From the NCBI GenBank assembly GCA_963721435.1, contig CAVRJC010000004.1:124001-188000 (forward strand): a DNA stretch of 64,000 nt. Direction: 5' to 3'. A model generated the notes under the pieces. That model was not told the DNA's origin, did no database searches, and worked only from the letters and a program-made list of their open reading frames with translations. The position numbers were made by a program, and so were the translations under genes. Source of the DNA: CAVRJC01 sp963721435 (GTDB lineage Bacteria; Actinomycetota; Acidimicrobiia; IMCC26256; DASPTH01). The number at the start of each line of letters is the position of its first letter. Position 1 is the first letter of the stretch. Below, piece after piece: positions 43,773-52,000 of this stretch.

Positions 43773-44782
43773 AAGGCACGGCGCACGAGCTTCCAGTACT
43801 GGGCCAGGGCCGCGTCGAGCGGCCGCAGGAAACCGGGCAGCTCCATGCTTCCCTGGGTGAGTCGCGTCGCGAGCAATGGCGCGAACCCTGCGTCGCGCAC
43901 GACGCGCTCGTCGGCCAGAGTGGCGCGCCGTGCGCGCACCCAGCCGCGATGGCGGAGGAGCCACCACCACCCCCGTACCTTCGCGCCGCCCCAGCCCTGC
44001 CGCGCGGCCAGCGCGAGCATCGCGAGCTCGACGCCGACCATCACGGGGAGCAGGAGCGCCAGCGTGCGGCCCTCGAGCAGCGTGAACATCGCGACCAGCC
44101 GGTTGCGCTCGACGAGGTACATCTTCTCCGGGTTGCGGCCGAACTCGTACCGGTGCACGACGACCGCGTCGGGTACGAAGACGACGCGGAGCCCGGCGCG
44201 CCAGCACCGCAGGCTCAGCTCGGAGTCTTCGTAGTACATGAAGTACTCGGGTGCGAAGCCGCCGAGCTGCTCCCACACGATGCGGCGCATGACCATTGCG
44301 GCACCCGACGCGCTCGCGACGTCTCGCGGCACCGCGTGCTGCGACGCGGGCTCGTTGAGCCCTCCGCACCACGAATAGCCGAGGAAGTGCACCTCGTTGC
44401 CCGCGGAGTTCATGAGCTCGGGGTGGTCGTCGAGGCGCAGGCTCGCGGTGGCGATGCCGACGTCCGGGTCACCCGCGACGGCGGCCAGGCGCGCCAGCGC
44501 GTCAGGGCTCACGACCGCGTCGAAGTTCACCAGCGCGATGAAGTCGCCGGTGCCGGCGGCCAGGCCGACGTTGCAGGCTTCGTCGAATCCGAGGTTGCGA
44601 CCGGAAGTGATGACGTGCACACCGTCGAGGGCGCGCACCGCGTCGACACCGCCGTCGGTGCACCCGTTGTCGACGAGCACCACCTCGACGTCGATGCCCT
44701 CTGACGCGAGGATCGACCGCACGCAGTTCGGGAGCAGGGCTTCGGCGCCGAACGCGACGACAACAGCGGTGACGCGGCTCAT
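43769..44782 (-). CDS. GT2 glycosyltransferase (rhamnosyltransferase-like)
   Basis: 337 residues from ATG 44782 (an ATG at 44803 is also possible). TAVVVAFGAEALLPNCVRSI, VVLVDNGCTDGGVDAVRAL, SGRNLGFDEACNVGLAAG and FIALVNFDAVVSPDAL form the GT-A site; MYYEDSELSLRCWRAGLRVV is typical of rhamnosyltransferases of the WbbL type. The DXD place reads NFD. C-terminal hydrophobic stretch (LALLLPVMVGVELAMLALAA). Confidence 0.87.
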   Translation of the reverse strand: MSRVTAVVVAFGAEALLPNCVRSILASEGIDVEVVLVDNGCTDGGVDAVRALDGVHVITSGRNLGFDEACNVGLAAGTGDFIALVNFDAVVSPDALARLAAVAGDPDVGIATASLRLDDHPELMNSAGNEVHFLGYSWCGGLNEPASQHAVPRDVASASGAAMVMRRIVWEQLGGFAPEYFMYYEDSELSLRCWRAGLRVVFVPDAVVVHRYEFGRNPEKMYLVERNRLVAMFTLLEGRTLALLLPVMVGVELAMLALAARQGWGGAKVRGWWWLLRHRGWVRARRATLADERVVRDAGFAPLLATRLTQGSMELPGFLRPLDAALAQYWKLVRRAL

Positions 44783-44946
44783 CAGGACGGCGAACGTTAC
44801 CATCGCGCCACTTCTCCACGATCAAGCTGAGAACGCGAGCTCGAGTCTCGTCACCCGCTCCGCCTGCAATGCTTGCGATGGGCGTCAACCCCATCTTCGG
44901 GAACGAGACGTGACGGCAGTCGACACGGAAGTGGAGGACTGAAGGA

Positions 44947-45399
44947 ATGGCGACGGTCGAGCATCGGCTCGCGGAGATGGAGGCGGTGGAGGCCATCCGC
45001 CGCCTGAAGATCCGCTACGCGGAGTTGAACGACGATGGGTTCGACCCCGACGCGCTGGTCGCGCTGTTCACGCCGGACGGTGTATGGGACGCCGGCGAGT
45101 TCGGCCGCCTCGTCGGTCGCGACGCGATGCGTGACTACTGGGTGGAGACGAGGAGGGTCACGTCGTTCGCGCATCACTACATCACCAACCACGTCGTCGA
45201 CGTGGAGCCGTCGCTCACGACCGCGACCGGGCGCTGTTACCTGCTCGGGATGTCGACGCGTGAAGGTCAGGCGTACTGGATGGCGGTCCGCTACGCCGAG
45301 CGCTACCGCAAGATCGACGGCGAGTGGCTCTTCGAAGCGATGAAGCTCCTCCCCTCCTTCATGACCCCCTACGAGACGAGCTGGGCCACAGACACCTGA
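44947..45399 (+). CDS. SnoaL-like / NTF2-fold protein
   Basis: 150 residues. EAIRRLKIRYAELNDDGFDP, LFTPDGVWDAGEFGRLVGRD and FAHHYITNHVVDVEP match the SnoaL_4 group of small alpha+beta barrel proteins, which include polyketide cyclases, dehydratases and many unknowns. No pathway context here. Confidence 0.82.
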   Translation: MATVEHRLAEMEAVEAIRRLKIRYAELNDDGFDPDALVALFTPDGVWDAGEFGRLVGRDAMRDYWVETRRVTSFAHHYITNHVVDVEPSLTTATGRCYLLGMSTREGQAYWMAVRYAERYRKIDGEWLFEAMKLLPSFMTPYETSWATDT

Positions 45400-45470
45400 G
45401 TCGTTCTCTCTGCAGCCGCGGGACCAATTCCTCTAGGTCGTGAGATTGGTGATTCGACACACTCACTGAC

Positions 45471-46778
45471 GTGAGGACTCGAGGAGTGCGGCGCCGAGAG
45501 TTCCGTGGACGACGCCCTTGGATCGTTGCACTCGTGGGGGTTGTTGCAGTGGCGTTCGCCGGGGTGCCGACGACCGCGGTCGCGGCGACGAGCTCGTCGA
45601 GTGGTATCGAGTCGGCAATCGATGATGTCCAAGCGTTCTGGGCGGTCCAGCTCCCGAACGTGTACGGCATCCACTACACCCCCATCCCGCAGGACCGGCT
45701 GCATCCGTACGGCGAGTCGAACCCGCCGCCGGCGTGTGGTGGCAGCGGCACCACCCCGTACAAGGACGTCGCCAACAACGCGTTCTACTGCCCATCGGGT
45801 GACTTCTTGGCCTGGGACGCGCAGGCACTCATCCCGACGGTCCAGCAGCAGTTCGGCGACTTCGCGGTCGCGCTCGTCGCGGCACATGAGCTCGGCCACG
45901 CGATCCAGGAACGCACCGGTACTTCGGCGGGGTCCACGATCCCCCTCGAGCTCCAGGCCGACTGCTTCGCGGGCGCGTGGGCACAGCACGCGACGACGAC
46001 GACGAACGACACGTTCAACGTCAAGAAGGGAGACCTCGACGAGGCCCTGAGTGGCTACTTGTACTTCCGTGACCCCACGGGTACCGACCCCACGACGGAA
46101 GGCGCGCACGGGTCGGCGTTCGACCGGATCTCGGCCTTCGACGACGGCCTCTCCGGCGGCGTACAACGGTGCAAGGACTATGACACCCAACCACCGACCG
46201 TCACGGAAATCCCGTACACGAGCAGGAATGACCTCGCCGGCGAAGGGAACCTGCCGTTCCGTGATCTCGTGAAGCTCGCGCAGCGGGATCTCAACGCGTA
46301 CTGGAAAGCAGCGCTGGGTTCGACACCCGTCACCTCGTTCGTGGCCGATGCCGCGACGACGAAGCGATGCGCCAAGGGCGACAGCAGGCCCGTCGCCGCG
46401 TGTTCCGACGGCACCGTCGCCTACAACCCCGCAAAGCTGCGCGCGGCCTACGACAAGTACGGCGACAACGCAGCCGCCACCCTCATGGCCGAAGCCTGGG
46501 CTGACGCGGCGACCCTGAAGGGAAAGCTCCCCATCGCTGCGGCTCCCAAACAACGCGCCGCGGAGTGCATGGCCGGTGCTTGGGCCGGTGATCTCGTGAA
46601 CGGGGCACGCACCACCGACGCCACGCTCTCTCCCGGCGACCTTGATGAAGCCGTCTCGACGCTCATCGCCTACCCGGGGCGCTCGACGGCTTCGAACGAC
46701 AGCTTCGTGCGCTTCCGCGCGTTCCAAACCGGCTTTGCCGACGGGGCCACCGCATGCGGCCTCGAGACGAAGCGCTAA
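45471..46778 (+). CDS. Secreted neutral zinc metallopeptidase with degenerate second copy
   Basis: 435 residues from GTG 45471. A signal peptide ends near 38 (VGVVAVAFAGVPTTAVA). The first half (about 45-235) has LVAAHELGHAIQERTG (HExxH-type zinc site) and PLELQADCFAGAWAQHA, as in YpfJ-like neutral zinc peptidases. The second half (about 255-432) repeats the order (ECMAGAWAGDL, SPGDLDEAVSTLIAYPG, FVRFRAFQTGFADGATAC) but reads AEAWADA where HExxH should be, so it is a catalytically dead copy. Confidence 0.85.
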   Translation: MRTRGVRRREFRGRRPWIVALVGVVAVAFAGVPTTAVAATSSSSGIESAIDDVQAFWAVQLPNVYGIHYTPIPQDRLHPYGESNPPPACGGSGTTPYKDVANNAFYCPSGDFLAWDAQALIPTVQQQFGDFAVALVAAHELGHAIQERTGTSAGSTIPLELQADCFAGAWAQHATTTTNDTFNVKKGDLDEALSGYLYFRDPTGTDPTTEGAHGSAFDRISAFDDGLSGGVQRCKDYDTQPPTVTEIPYTSRNDLAGEGNLPFRDLVKLAQRDLNAYWKAALGSTPVTSFVADAATTKRCAKGDSRPVAACSDGTVAYNPAKLRAAYDKYGDNAAATLMAEAWADAATLKGKLPIAAAPKQRAAECMAGAWAGDLVNGARTTDATLSPGDLDEAVSTLIAYPGRSTASNDSFVRFRAFQTGFADGATACGLETKR

Positions 46779-46796
46779 TGCGTCTTGGTGACACCC

Positions 46797-47321
46797 TCAA
46801 CCGGTAGAGGCTGATTCCACGCGCAGGAGGCGGCGTTCGAGCAGGGCGTCGATGCTGAATCGGCCGGCACCGAAGATGGCGACGACGAGCGCGAGGACAC
46901 CGAGCGCCAGGTTCAACTCGTAACCGGATTTCGTCCCCGTCGCATTGATCCCGTTCGACCACGTGACCGTGATGATCGCCATCATCATGTCCACGAAGAT
47001 CGCAGCTCCCGCGAGCCGCGAGAAGAGGCCGAGGGCGAGTGCGATACCCCCGCCGAACTCGATCAGGCCGCCGACGACTGCAAACAACATCCCCGGATGG
47101 AGGTGAGCGGTGTCCGCGAAGTACTGCGCGGACTGGTGAAGCCCCGGTCCGTCGAACCACCCGAAGAGTCTCCTCGCCCCGTGGTAGATGAAGATCCACG
47201 CCAGTGCGATGCGCGCGGCGATGAGCGCGCAGTCGGCAGGGAGCGGCGCGGTGCGCGTGCTGAACAGAGCCACCAGCAGTGCACGACTGCGAGACAGATG
47301 TGCGGGGACCGTAGCCGTCAC
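46797..47321 (-). CDS. DoxX family membrane protein
   Basis: 174 residues, four membrane helices. LAWIFIYHGARRLFGWFDGP, LFAVVGGLIEFGGGIALALG and LFSRLAGAAIFVDMMMAI are the DoxX signature; family members act in membrane redox and thiol metabolism. It starts 3 bases after the sterol-desaturase stop, so the two are co-transcribed. Confidence 0.88.
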   Translation of the reverse strand: MTATVPAHLSRSRALLVALFSTRTAPLPADCALIAARIALAWIFIYHGARRLFGWFDGPGLHQSAQYFADTAHLHPGMLFAVVGGLIEFGGGIALALGLFSRLAGAAIFVDMMMAIITVTWSNGINATGTKSGYELNLALGVLALVVAIFGAGRFSIDALLERRLLRVESASTG

Positions 47322-47323
47322 CG

Positions 47324-48388
47324 TCAGGACACCTCACTCTGGTCGGCATCGGCCCGCGACCGTACCGGCGGACGGTCCGTGAGGTCCTGCATGGGACGGA
47401 ACGGGGCGACGAGCTGCGCGGCGAACACGGAGAGATGACGCGCTCTCGGTGTGCCGTGCTCGACGATGAGCGGCCTTCCCGGAAGCCCGGTGTCGGTCCT
47501 GATCGTCGCTTCGGTCGGAAACACCGCGCGGCGGAAGATCTGATCCCAGATCGTCAGCGAGAAGCCGAGGTTGACGTCTTGTGGCCCGTCGAGCTTGTGG
47601 TGGATCCGGTGATAGTTCGGGCTGACGAAGATCCGCTCGAGGGGCCCGAACCCCAACCGTGTGTTCGAGTGCGCGAAGGCGACCATTGCTGCGTAGACGA
47701 CGAGGACCGTCGTCGACATGGCGCCGTTGGCAAGGAGGACCACCCCGGGGATCAGCGCGACGAGGTACGACACGTGGATCAGCGGGTGGGTACGGAAGAC
47801 CGTCAGCACGCTCATGTCTTCTTGCGAGTGGTGGAGCTCGTGGAAGCGCCAGAGCATCCGGACATGGTGATTCGCGAGATGCACGAACCAGTTGCACGCG
47901 TCCATCGCCACGACGATCAGGACGATCGCGCCCCAGCGCGGCACCATGCCGATCCGGGGCAAGACGATCCACGGGAGCGACGTGCGCACCACGTGCACGA
48001 ACGAGAGGGTGAGCGCAGTCACGAGCGGCACGAGGATGGTCGCGTTCAACAGTGTGTAGAGGAGATCCTGGCGGTACCCGCGAGCAAAGAGCGGTCGCTG
48101 CTGTGCCGGCCAGAGTCGCTCGACGACGAGGAAGACGCCGATGATCGCCAGGGTCAAGGGACCGACCACGACGCCACGGAGGCTTGTCACCGAGCCCGCG
48201 AAGTCTGCACCCCCCCAACCGGTCGCCCAGCCGACCCCGATCAGGATCAGTGCTGCAGCTGCGATCGAGCAGGCGGGAAGGTACACGCGCGTCGAGACCG
48301 CGGACCACAGCCGACTCGATTCCCGGCCTCCACGCTCGACGACCCCAGGAGCACGAGCGCGGGAGGGCGCAACTACGACGGATGACAT
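47324..48388 (-). CDS. Sterol desaturase / fatty acid hydroxylase family protein
   Basis: 354 residues, integral membrane di-iron oxygenase. The His motifs are seen as WFVHLANHHVRMLWRFHELH, continuing into HSQEDM, and later NYHRIHHKLDGP. It has about six membrane segments. The substrate could be a fatty acid, carotenoid or hopanoid-type lipid. Middle gene of a three-gene operon. Confidence 0.88.
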   Translation of the reverse strand: MSSVVVAPSRARAPGVVERGGRESSRLWSAVSTRVYLPACSIAAAALILIGVGWATGWGGADFAGSVTSLRGVVVGPLTLAIIGVFLVVERLWPAQQRPLFARGYRQDLLYTLLNATILVPLVTALTLSFVHVVRTSLPWIVLPRIGMVPRWGAIVLIVVAMDACNWFVHLANHHVRMLWRFHELHHSQEDMSVLTVFRTHPLIHVSYLVALIPGVVLLANGAMSTTVLVVYAAMVAFAHSNTRLGFGPLERIFVSPNYHRIHHKLDGPQDVNLGFSLTIWDQIFRRAVFPTEATIRTDTGLPGRPLIVEHGTPRARHLSVFAAQLVAPFRPMQDLTDRPPVRSRADADQSEVS

Positions 48389-48416
48389 GACGGTGTCTCG
48401 GCCGGGGATTTCCGCA

Positions 48417-48947
48417 CTAGAACGCGGTCCCTCCGGTGCCGGCGTTCGAGCCGCCCGAGCTGGAGCTCGACTTCTTCGTGACGACCGTGGACCACTTGCC
48501 CCACTTGTCGGTCACGTTTCCGTGCACCTGACCAGCCGCCTTGTCCTTGAAGAACCAGTAGAGCGCCTTGCCGTCGTAGGTCACCTGGAGGGCGCCACTG
48601 TCGGTTGTGACCGTGCCGAGCTTCGAGTCGTCCACACCGGTCCCTGCCGTCGCCGTCGTGACGCCGTCGGGCAACAGCACCGGCGGCCAGGCCTTCAAAC
48701 ACTTGGCGTCGCAGGCCGTCTTGCCCGGCTTCAGGGTGTAGACGGTGTTGCCGGCCACCAGGATGGTGCCCAGCTTGGCGCTCTTGGCGGTCGAGACGTC
48801 GGTCGCAGTGGTGGGGCTGGTCGCAGCGCCTGCGGCGCTCGGGGCGAACGCGAGTGCGGACAGCCCCCCAACGGCCAGGGCAACGGCCGCGATGCGCCCA
48901 AATGAAGTGCGCCACGTCGACGCTCGCTGCCGGTCGGTGTGCTTCAT
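48417..48947 (-). CDS. Secreted COG4315-type repeat protein
   Basis: 176 residues. A signal peptide (about 18-41, cleaved at an AGA/AAT-like site, no lipobox Cys) leads to two short repeats of the type GTILVAGNTVYTL and YDGKALYWFFKDKAAG with CDAKCLKAWPPVLLPDG between them. This is the YxFxxD-like repeat family often annotated as predicted lipoprotein of unknown function. First gene of the operon with the desaturase and DoxX, 28 bases upstream. Confidence 0.85.
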   Translation of the reverse strand: MKHTDRQRASTWRTSFGRIAAVALAVGGLSALAFAPSAAGAATSPTTATDVSTAKSAKLGTILVAGNTVYTLKPGKTACDAKCLKAWPPVLLPDGVTTATAGTGVDDSKLGTVTTDSGALQVTYDGKALYWFFKDKAAGQVHGNVTDKWGKWSTVVTKKSSSSSGGSNAGTGGTAF

Positions 48948-49033
48948 GTCCGCGTCTCCTCGTCAGTGCAGGCGTCGGAAGGTACGGGAAATGTCGCCGA
49001 ATGGATTGCCCGTCGACCGTCGGCGAGGCGCCT

Positions 49034-49262
49034 TCAGGATCGAGTCGACGCCCCGAAGAAGACGGCGGCGATCACGCACGGCTCGTCGGTCCGGTTCCGG
49101 CACGCATGCCGGGTTCCGTTCTGGACTTCCCGGTCGCCGGGCCGCAGCGTCACGGTTGCGGTCGTCCAGTCGGAGGTCGACCTCTCCCGAGATCACGAGC
49201 TCGTCGTCGTGCGCAACGAACGAGGTCCCGTCGGGCCTCGATCCGGTGACCACTCGCCGCAT
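49034..49262 (-). pseudogene. Decayed cupin-family gene
   Basis: ATG 49262 opens MRRVVTGSRPDGTSFVAHDD, the N-terminus of small cupins, but runs at once into the sheet SGEVDLRLDD. About 60 residues normally found between are absent. One extra base near 49161 then shifts to TVTLRPGDREVQNGTRHACR and EPCVIAAVFFGAS, the family C-terminus, ending at 49034. Both an internal deletion and a frameshift point to a dead gene. Confidence 0.7.
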
Positions 49263-49319
49263 TCCGAAAGCGTGAACGGTCGTCGGGCACGGCCTGCCGG
49301 CGCGTGACGGAGGTTCTCG

Positions 49320-50033
49320 TCAGAGGCTGTAGCCGGAGAGCTCGGCGTCGCGGTGAAACATCCGCACGGTGTCGAGCGACACGTCACCGAGATCGCGACC
49401 GAGCCAGTCGAGCTTCTTCAGGAGATCGCGCGTGAGCGTGATCACGTGACACCCGATCTCCGCAGCTTGCACGACATTGAGGATCTCGCGCGGGCTCGCC
49501 CACAGCAGCTCGAGGTTTGGGTGCGGCGCGAGGATCTCGAGCGCGCGCGCCATGATCGGTACCGGGTCGCGGCCGGTGTCGGCGATGCGCCCGGCGAACA
49601 CGGAGATGAACGCGTGCCCGCCGCCACCGAGCGTCTCCGCAGCCTGCTCCACCTGCTCGAGCGTGAGCATGGCGGTGACGTTCAATTGAATGCCGTCGCT
49701 CGCGAGCGCGTGCTGGACGTCGCGCGTGCTTGCACCGTCGGTGTCGGTGATGGGGATCTTCACGTGCACGTGCTCGCCCCATGTCGCGATCTTCTGCGCC
49801 TGGCTGATCATGCCGTCGACGTCGTCGGAGAAGACCTCGAAGGAGATGGGACGATCGGGGATGAGGCCGACGAGGTCGATCGCGAACGACTCGTAGTCGT
49901 CGACCCCCGCCGCGCGGATCAGCGTGGGATTGGTGGTGAAGCCCTCGATGAGCGGGTGGGACCGGAGCTCGAGGATTCCGTCGCGGTCGGCACTGTCGGC
50001 AAAGAGCCTTGTGTCCCCCAGCTCGATTCCCAC
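49320..50033 (-). CDS. Transaldolase family protein (short form)
   Basis: 237 residues from GTG 50033. RLFADSADRDGILEL, GFTTNPTLIRAAGVDDY, HVHVKIPITDTDG (Schiff-base Lys), LNVTAMLTLEQVEQA and FISVFAGRIADTGRD are the transaldolase / fructose-6-phosphate aldolase pattern. The short length fits the single-domain type. It may supply or consume sedoheptulose 7-phosphate, a precursor of heptose nucleotides made further right. A 16-bp palindrome lies 31 bases upstream. An in-frame GTG upstream would add about 12 residues. Confidence 0.88.
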   Translation of the reverse strand: MGIELGDTRLFADSADRDGILELRSHPLIEGFTTNPTLIRAAGVDDYESFAIDLVGLIPDRPISFEVFSDDVDGMISQAQKIATWGEHVHVKIPITDTDGASTRDVQHALASDGIQLNVTAMLTLEQVEQAAETLGGGGHAFISVFAGRIADTGRDPVPIMARALEILAPHPNLELLWASPREILNVVQAAEIGCHVITLTRDLLKKLDWLGRDLGDVSLDTVRMFHRDAELSGYSL

Positions 50034-50063
50034 GTGGTGTCCTGCTGCCGCCGAAAAGATCGC

Positions 50064-50079
50064 CGTCACTATAGTGACG
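50064..50079. promoter_or_regulatory. 16-bp perfect palindrome between divergent genes (operator candidate)
   Basis: CGTCACTATAGTGACG is its own reverse complement. It is central in the 75-base gap between the divergent transaldolase and SDR genes, where a dimeric repressor could control both. It is AT-rich at its core, unlike its surroundings. No regulator gene is adjacent. Confidence 0.65.
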
Positions 50080-50108
50080 CGCTGCCCGCCACCAGGAGCA
50101 CCGCAAAC

Positions 50109-50972
50109 GTGTCCAGCCCTCTGGATGGGAAGACCTGTGTCGTCACCGGCGCCGGTCGAGGCATCGGGAAGTCGGTCGCCAACGACCTCGCGGCACAGGG
50201 TGCCGATCTCGTCGTGTGCAGCCGCACCCAGTCGGAGCTCGACACAACTGCGCGCGAGATCCGCGACACGCACGATGTCTCCGTGCGCGGCGTGGCGCTC
50301 GACGTTCGTGACATCGACGCGGTGGCGGAGCTCGCGCGCGCGTGCGAGGAGAGTGGCCCGGTGCTCGGTCTCGTGAACTGCGCGGGCGTGCTCGGGCCGG
50401 TCGGTCGCATCGACACCGTCGACGTCGGCGCGTGGATGGACGCGCTCGCGATCAACGTGGGCGGCACCGCCACGGTGTGTGCGGCGTTCGCACGCGGCAT
50501 GATCGCAGCCGGCGCCGGCTCGATCGTCAACTTCTCGGGCGCCGGTGTCGGTGGCCCCAACCCGCCGGGGAGCATGAGCAGCTACACCGCGTCGAAGGCT
50601 GCGATCGTCGCGCTCACCGAGGTGCTCGGCGTCGAGCTCGCGCCACACGGGGTGCGGATCAACGCGATCGCGCCCGGCGCGATCGCCACGTCGTTCATGC
50701 GCCCGGTGCTCGACGGCGGTCCCGAGATCGCCGGCAACGCGTTGTACGAGCAGATCGCAGAGGGGCAGGGGAATCCCGCGTCGATCGACCCGACGCTCAG
50801 ACTGATCCGATTCCTGCTGTCCCCTGCGTCGGTGCACGTGTCGGGCCGGTTCCTCAGCGCGCGCTGGGACGATCCCGACGGGCTTGACGCCGCGGCGGTG
50901 TCCGGTTCCCGGCTCACCCTCCGCCGGATCGACGGCGATCTGTTCGGCGAGCTCGATCGGACGTCAGCGTGA
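50109..50972 (+). CDS. Short-chain dehydrogenase/reductase
   Basis: 287 residues from GTG 50109. CVVTGAGRGIGKSVANDLAA (NAD(P) motif), LVNCAGVLGPVG (NAG-like), SIVNFSGAGVG and SSYTASKAAIVALTEVLGV (YxxxK), then RINAIAPGAIATSFM. Overlaps the next gene by 4 bases, so it probably acts in one pathway with the Gfo/Idh/MocA enzyme. Confidence 0.9.
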   Translation: MSSPLDGKTCVVTGAGRGIGKSVANDLAAQGADLVVCSRTQSELDTTAREIRDTHDVSVRGVALDVRDIDAVAELARACEESGPVLGLVNCAGVLGPVGRIDTVDVGAWMDALAINVGGTATVCAAFARGMIAAGAGSIVNFSGAGVGGPNPPGSMSSYTASKAAIVALTEVLGVELAPHGVRINAIAPGAIATSFMRPVLDGGPEIAGNALYEQIAEGQGNPASIDPTLRLIRFLLSPASVHVSGRFLSARWDDPDGLDAAAVSGSRLTLRRIDGDLFGELDRTSA

Positions 50973-52000
50973 CCATCGGTGTCGCGATCGTCGGGTGCGG
51001 TCTCGTCGGGGCCAAGCGCGTGGCCGCGCTTCCCGCCGGTGCCGAGCTCGTCGCGGTGTTCGATCCCGACGTCGCCCGCGCGACCGCGGTCGCGGGCTCG
51101 GCGCCGTCGATGCAAGAAGGTGCAGTGGTGGTCTCGTCGAGCGCGCGCGCGGCGATCGAACACCCCGCTGCCAGCCTCGTCATCGTCGCAACGCCCCATC
51201 GCGAGCTCCCCGACCTCGCCTGCCTCGCGCTGCGTGCCGGCCGTGACGTGCTGGTGGAGAAGCCTGGTGCCGCCGATCTCGCCGGCGCGCTCGCGATCGC
51301 CGATGCCGCGACCACGAGCGGGCGTCGCGCGCGCGTGGGCTTCAACCACCGCTTCCACCCGTCGTTGCTGGAAGCGCGCCGCCTGGTCGGTGCCGAGTTC
51401 GGTGCGCAGGGTGCGTACGGCGCGCCGATGTTCATCCGCGCTCGTTACGGCCACGGCGGCCGACTGGGCTACGAGCGCGAGTGGCGTGCCGACGCGGCCA
51501 TCTCGGGCGGCGGTGAGCTCATCGACCAGGGCATCCACCTCGTCGACCTCACGCGCTTCCTCGCGGGTGACGTCACGCTCGCGTGCAGCGACCTCCGCAC
51601 GACGTTCTGGCCGATGGATGTGGAAGACAACGCCTTCCTCGCGTTGGACTGCGCGTCCGGAGCGTTCGCGTGGCTCCACGCGTCGTGGACCGAGTGGAAG
51701 AACCTGTTCTCGCTCGAGATCATGCTCGAACGGGCCAAGATCGAGATCTCAGGGCTCGGCGGAAGCTACGGCGTCGAGACGCTCACCCTGTTCGAGATGC
51801 TGCCGGAGATGGGCCCGCCGATCGAGTCGCGTCAGTGGTGGGACGGCACGGACGACTCGTGGGCCCGCGAGCTTGCCGACGTCACCGCGGTGATCGCGGG
51901 CGACGACGCGCATGACGCGTGCGGCGCTTCGATCGACGATGCCGTCGCCGCGTTGCGAGTCGTCGATGCCGCCTACACCGCACAGCGCAAGGCGTCATGA
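50969..52000 (+). CDS. Gfo/Idh/MocA family oxidoreductase
   Basis: 343 residues. GVAIVGCGLVGAKRVAALPA (Rossmann), DVLVEKPGAADLAGALAIAD (EKP motif) and GFNHRFHPSLLEARRLV, then GGGELIDQGIHLVDLTRFL, which carries the D...H pair. Such enzymes oxidise or reduce sugar or cyclitol nucleotides. Coupled at both ends, with SDR before and a methyltransferase after; together they may build a modified sugar. Confidence 0.92.
   Translation: MTIGVAIVGCGLVGAKRVAALPAGAELVAVFDPDVARATAVAGSAPSMQEGAVVVSSSARAAIEHPAASLVIVATPHRELPDLACLALRAGRDVLVEKPGAADLAGALAIADAATTSGRRARVGFNHRFHPSLLEARRLVGAEFGAQGAYGAPMFIRARYGHGGRLGYEREWRADAAISGGGELIDQGIHLVDLTRFLAGDVTLACSDLRTTFWPMDVEDNAFLALDCASGAFAWLHASWTEWKNLFSLEIMLERAKIEISGLGGSYGVETLTLFEMLPEMGPPIESRQWWDGTDDSWARELADVTAVIAGDDAHDACGASIDDAVAALRVVDAAYTAQRKAS

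Noticed and set aside
46797..47321. DoxX protein as part of the Mau-like maturation system
   Set aside because: It lacks the CxC pair of the MauE-like protein, lies 30 kb away and is coupled to a lipid hydroxylase.
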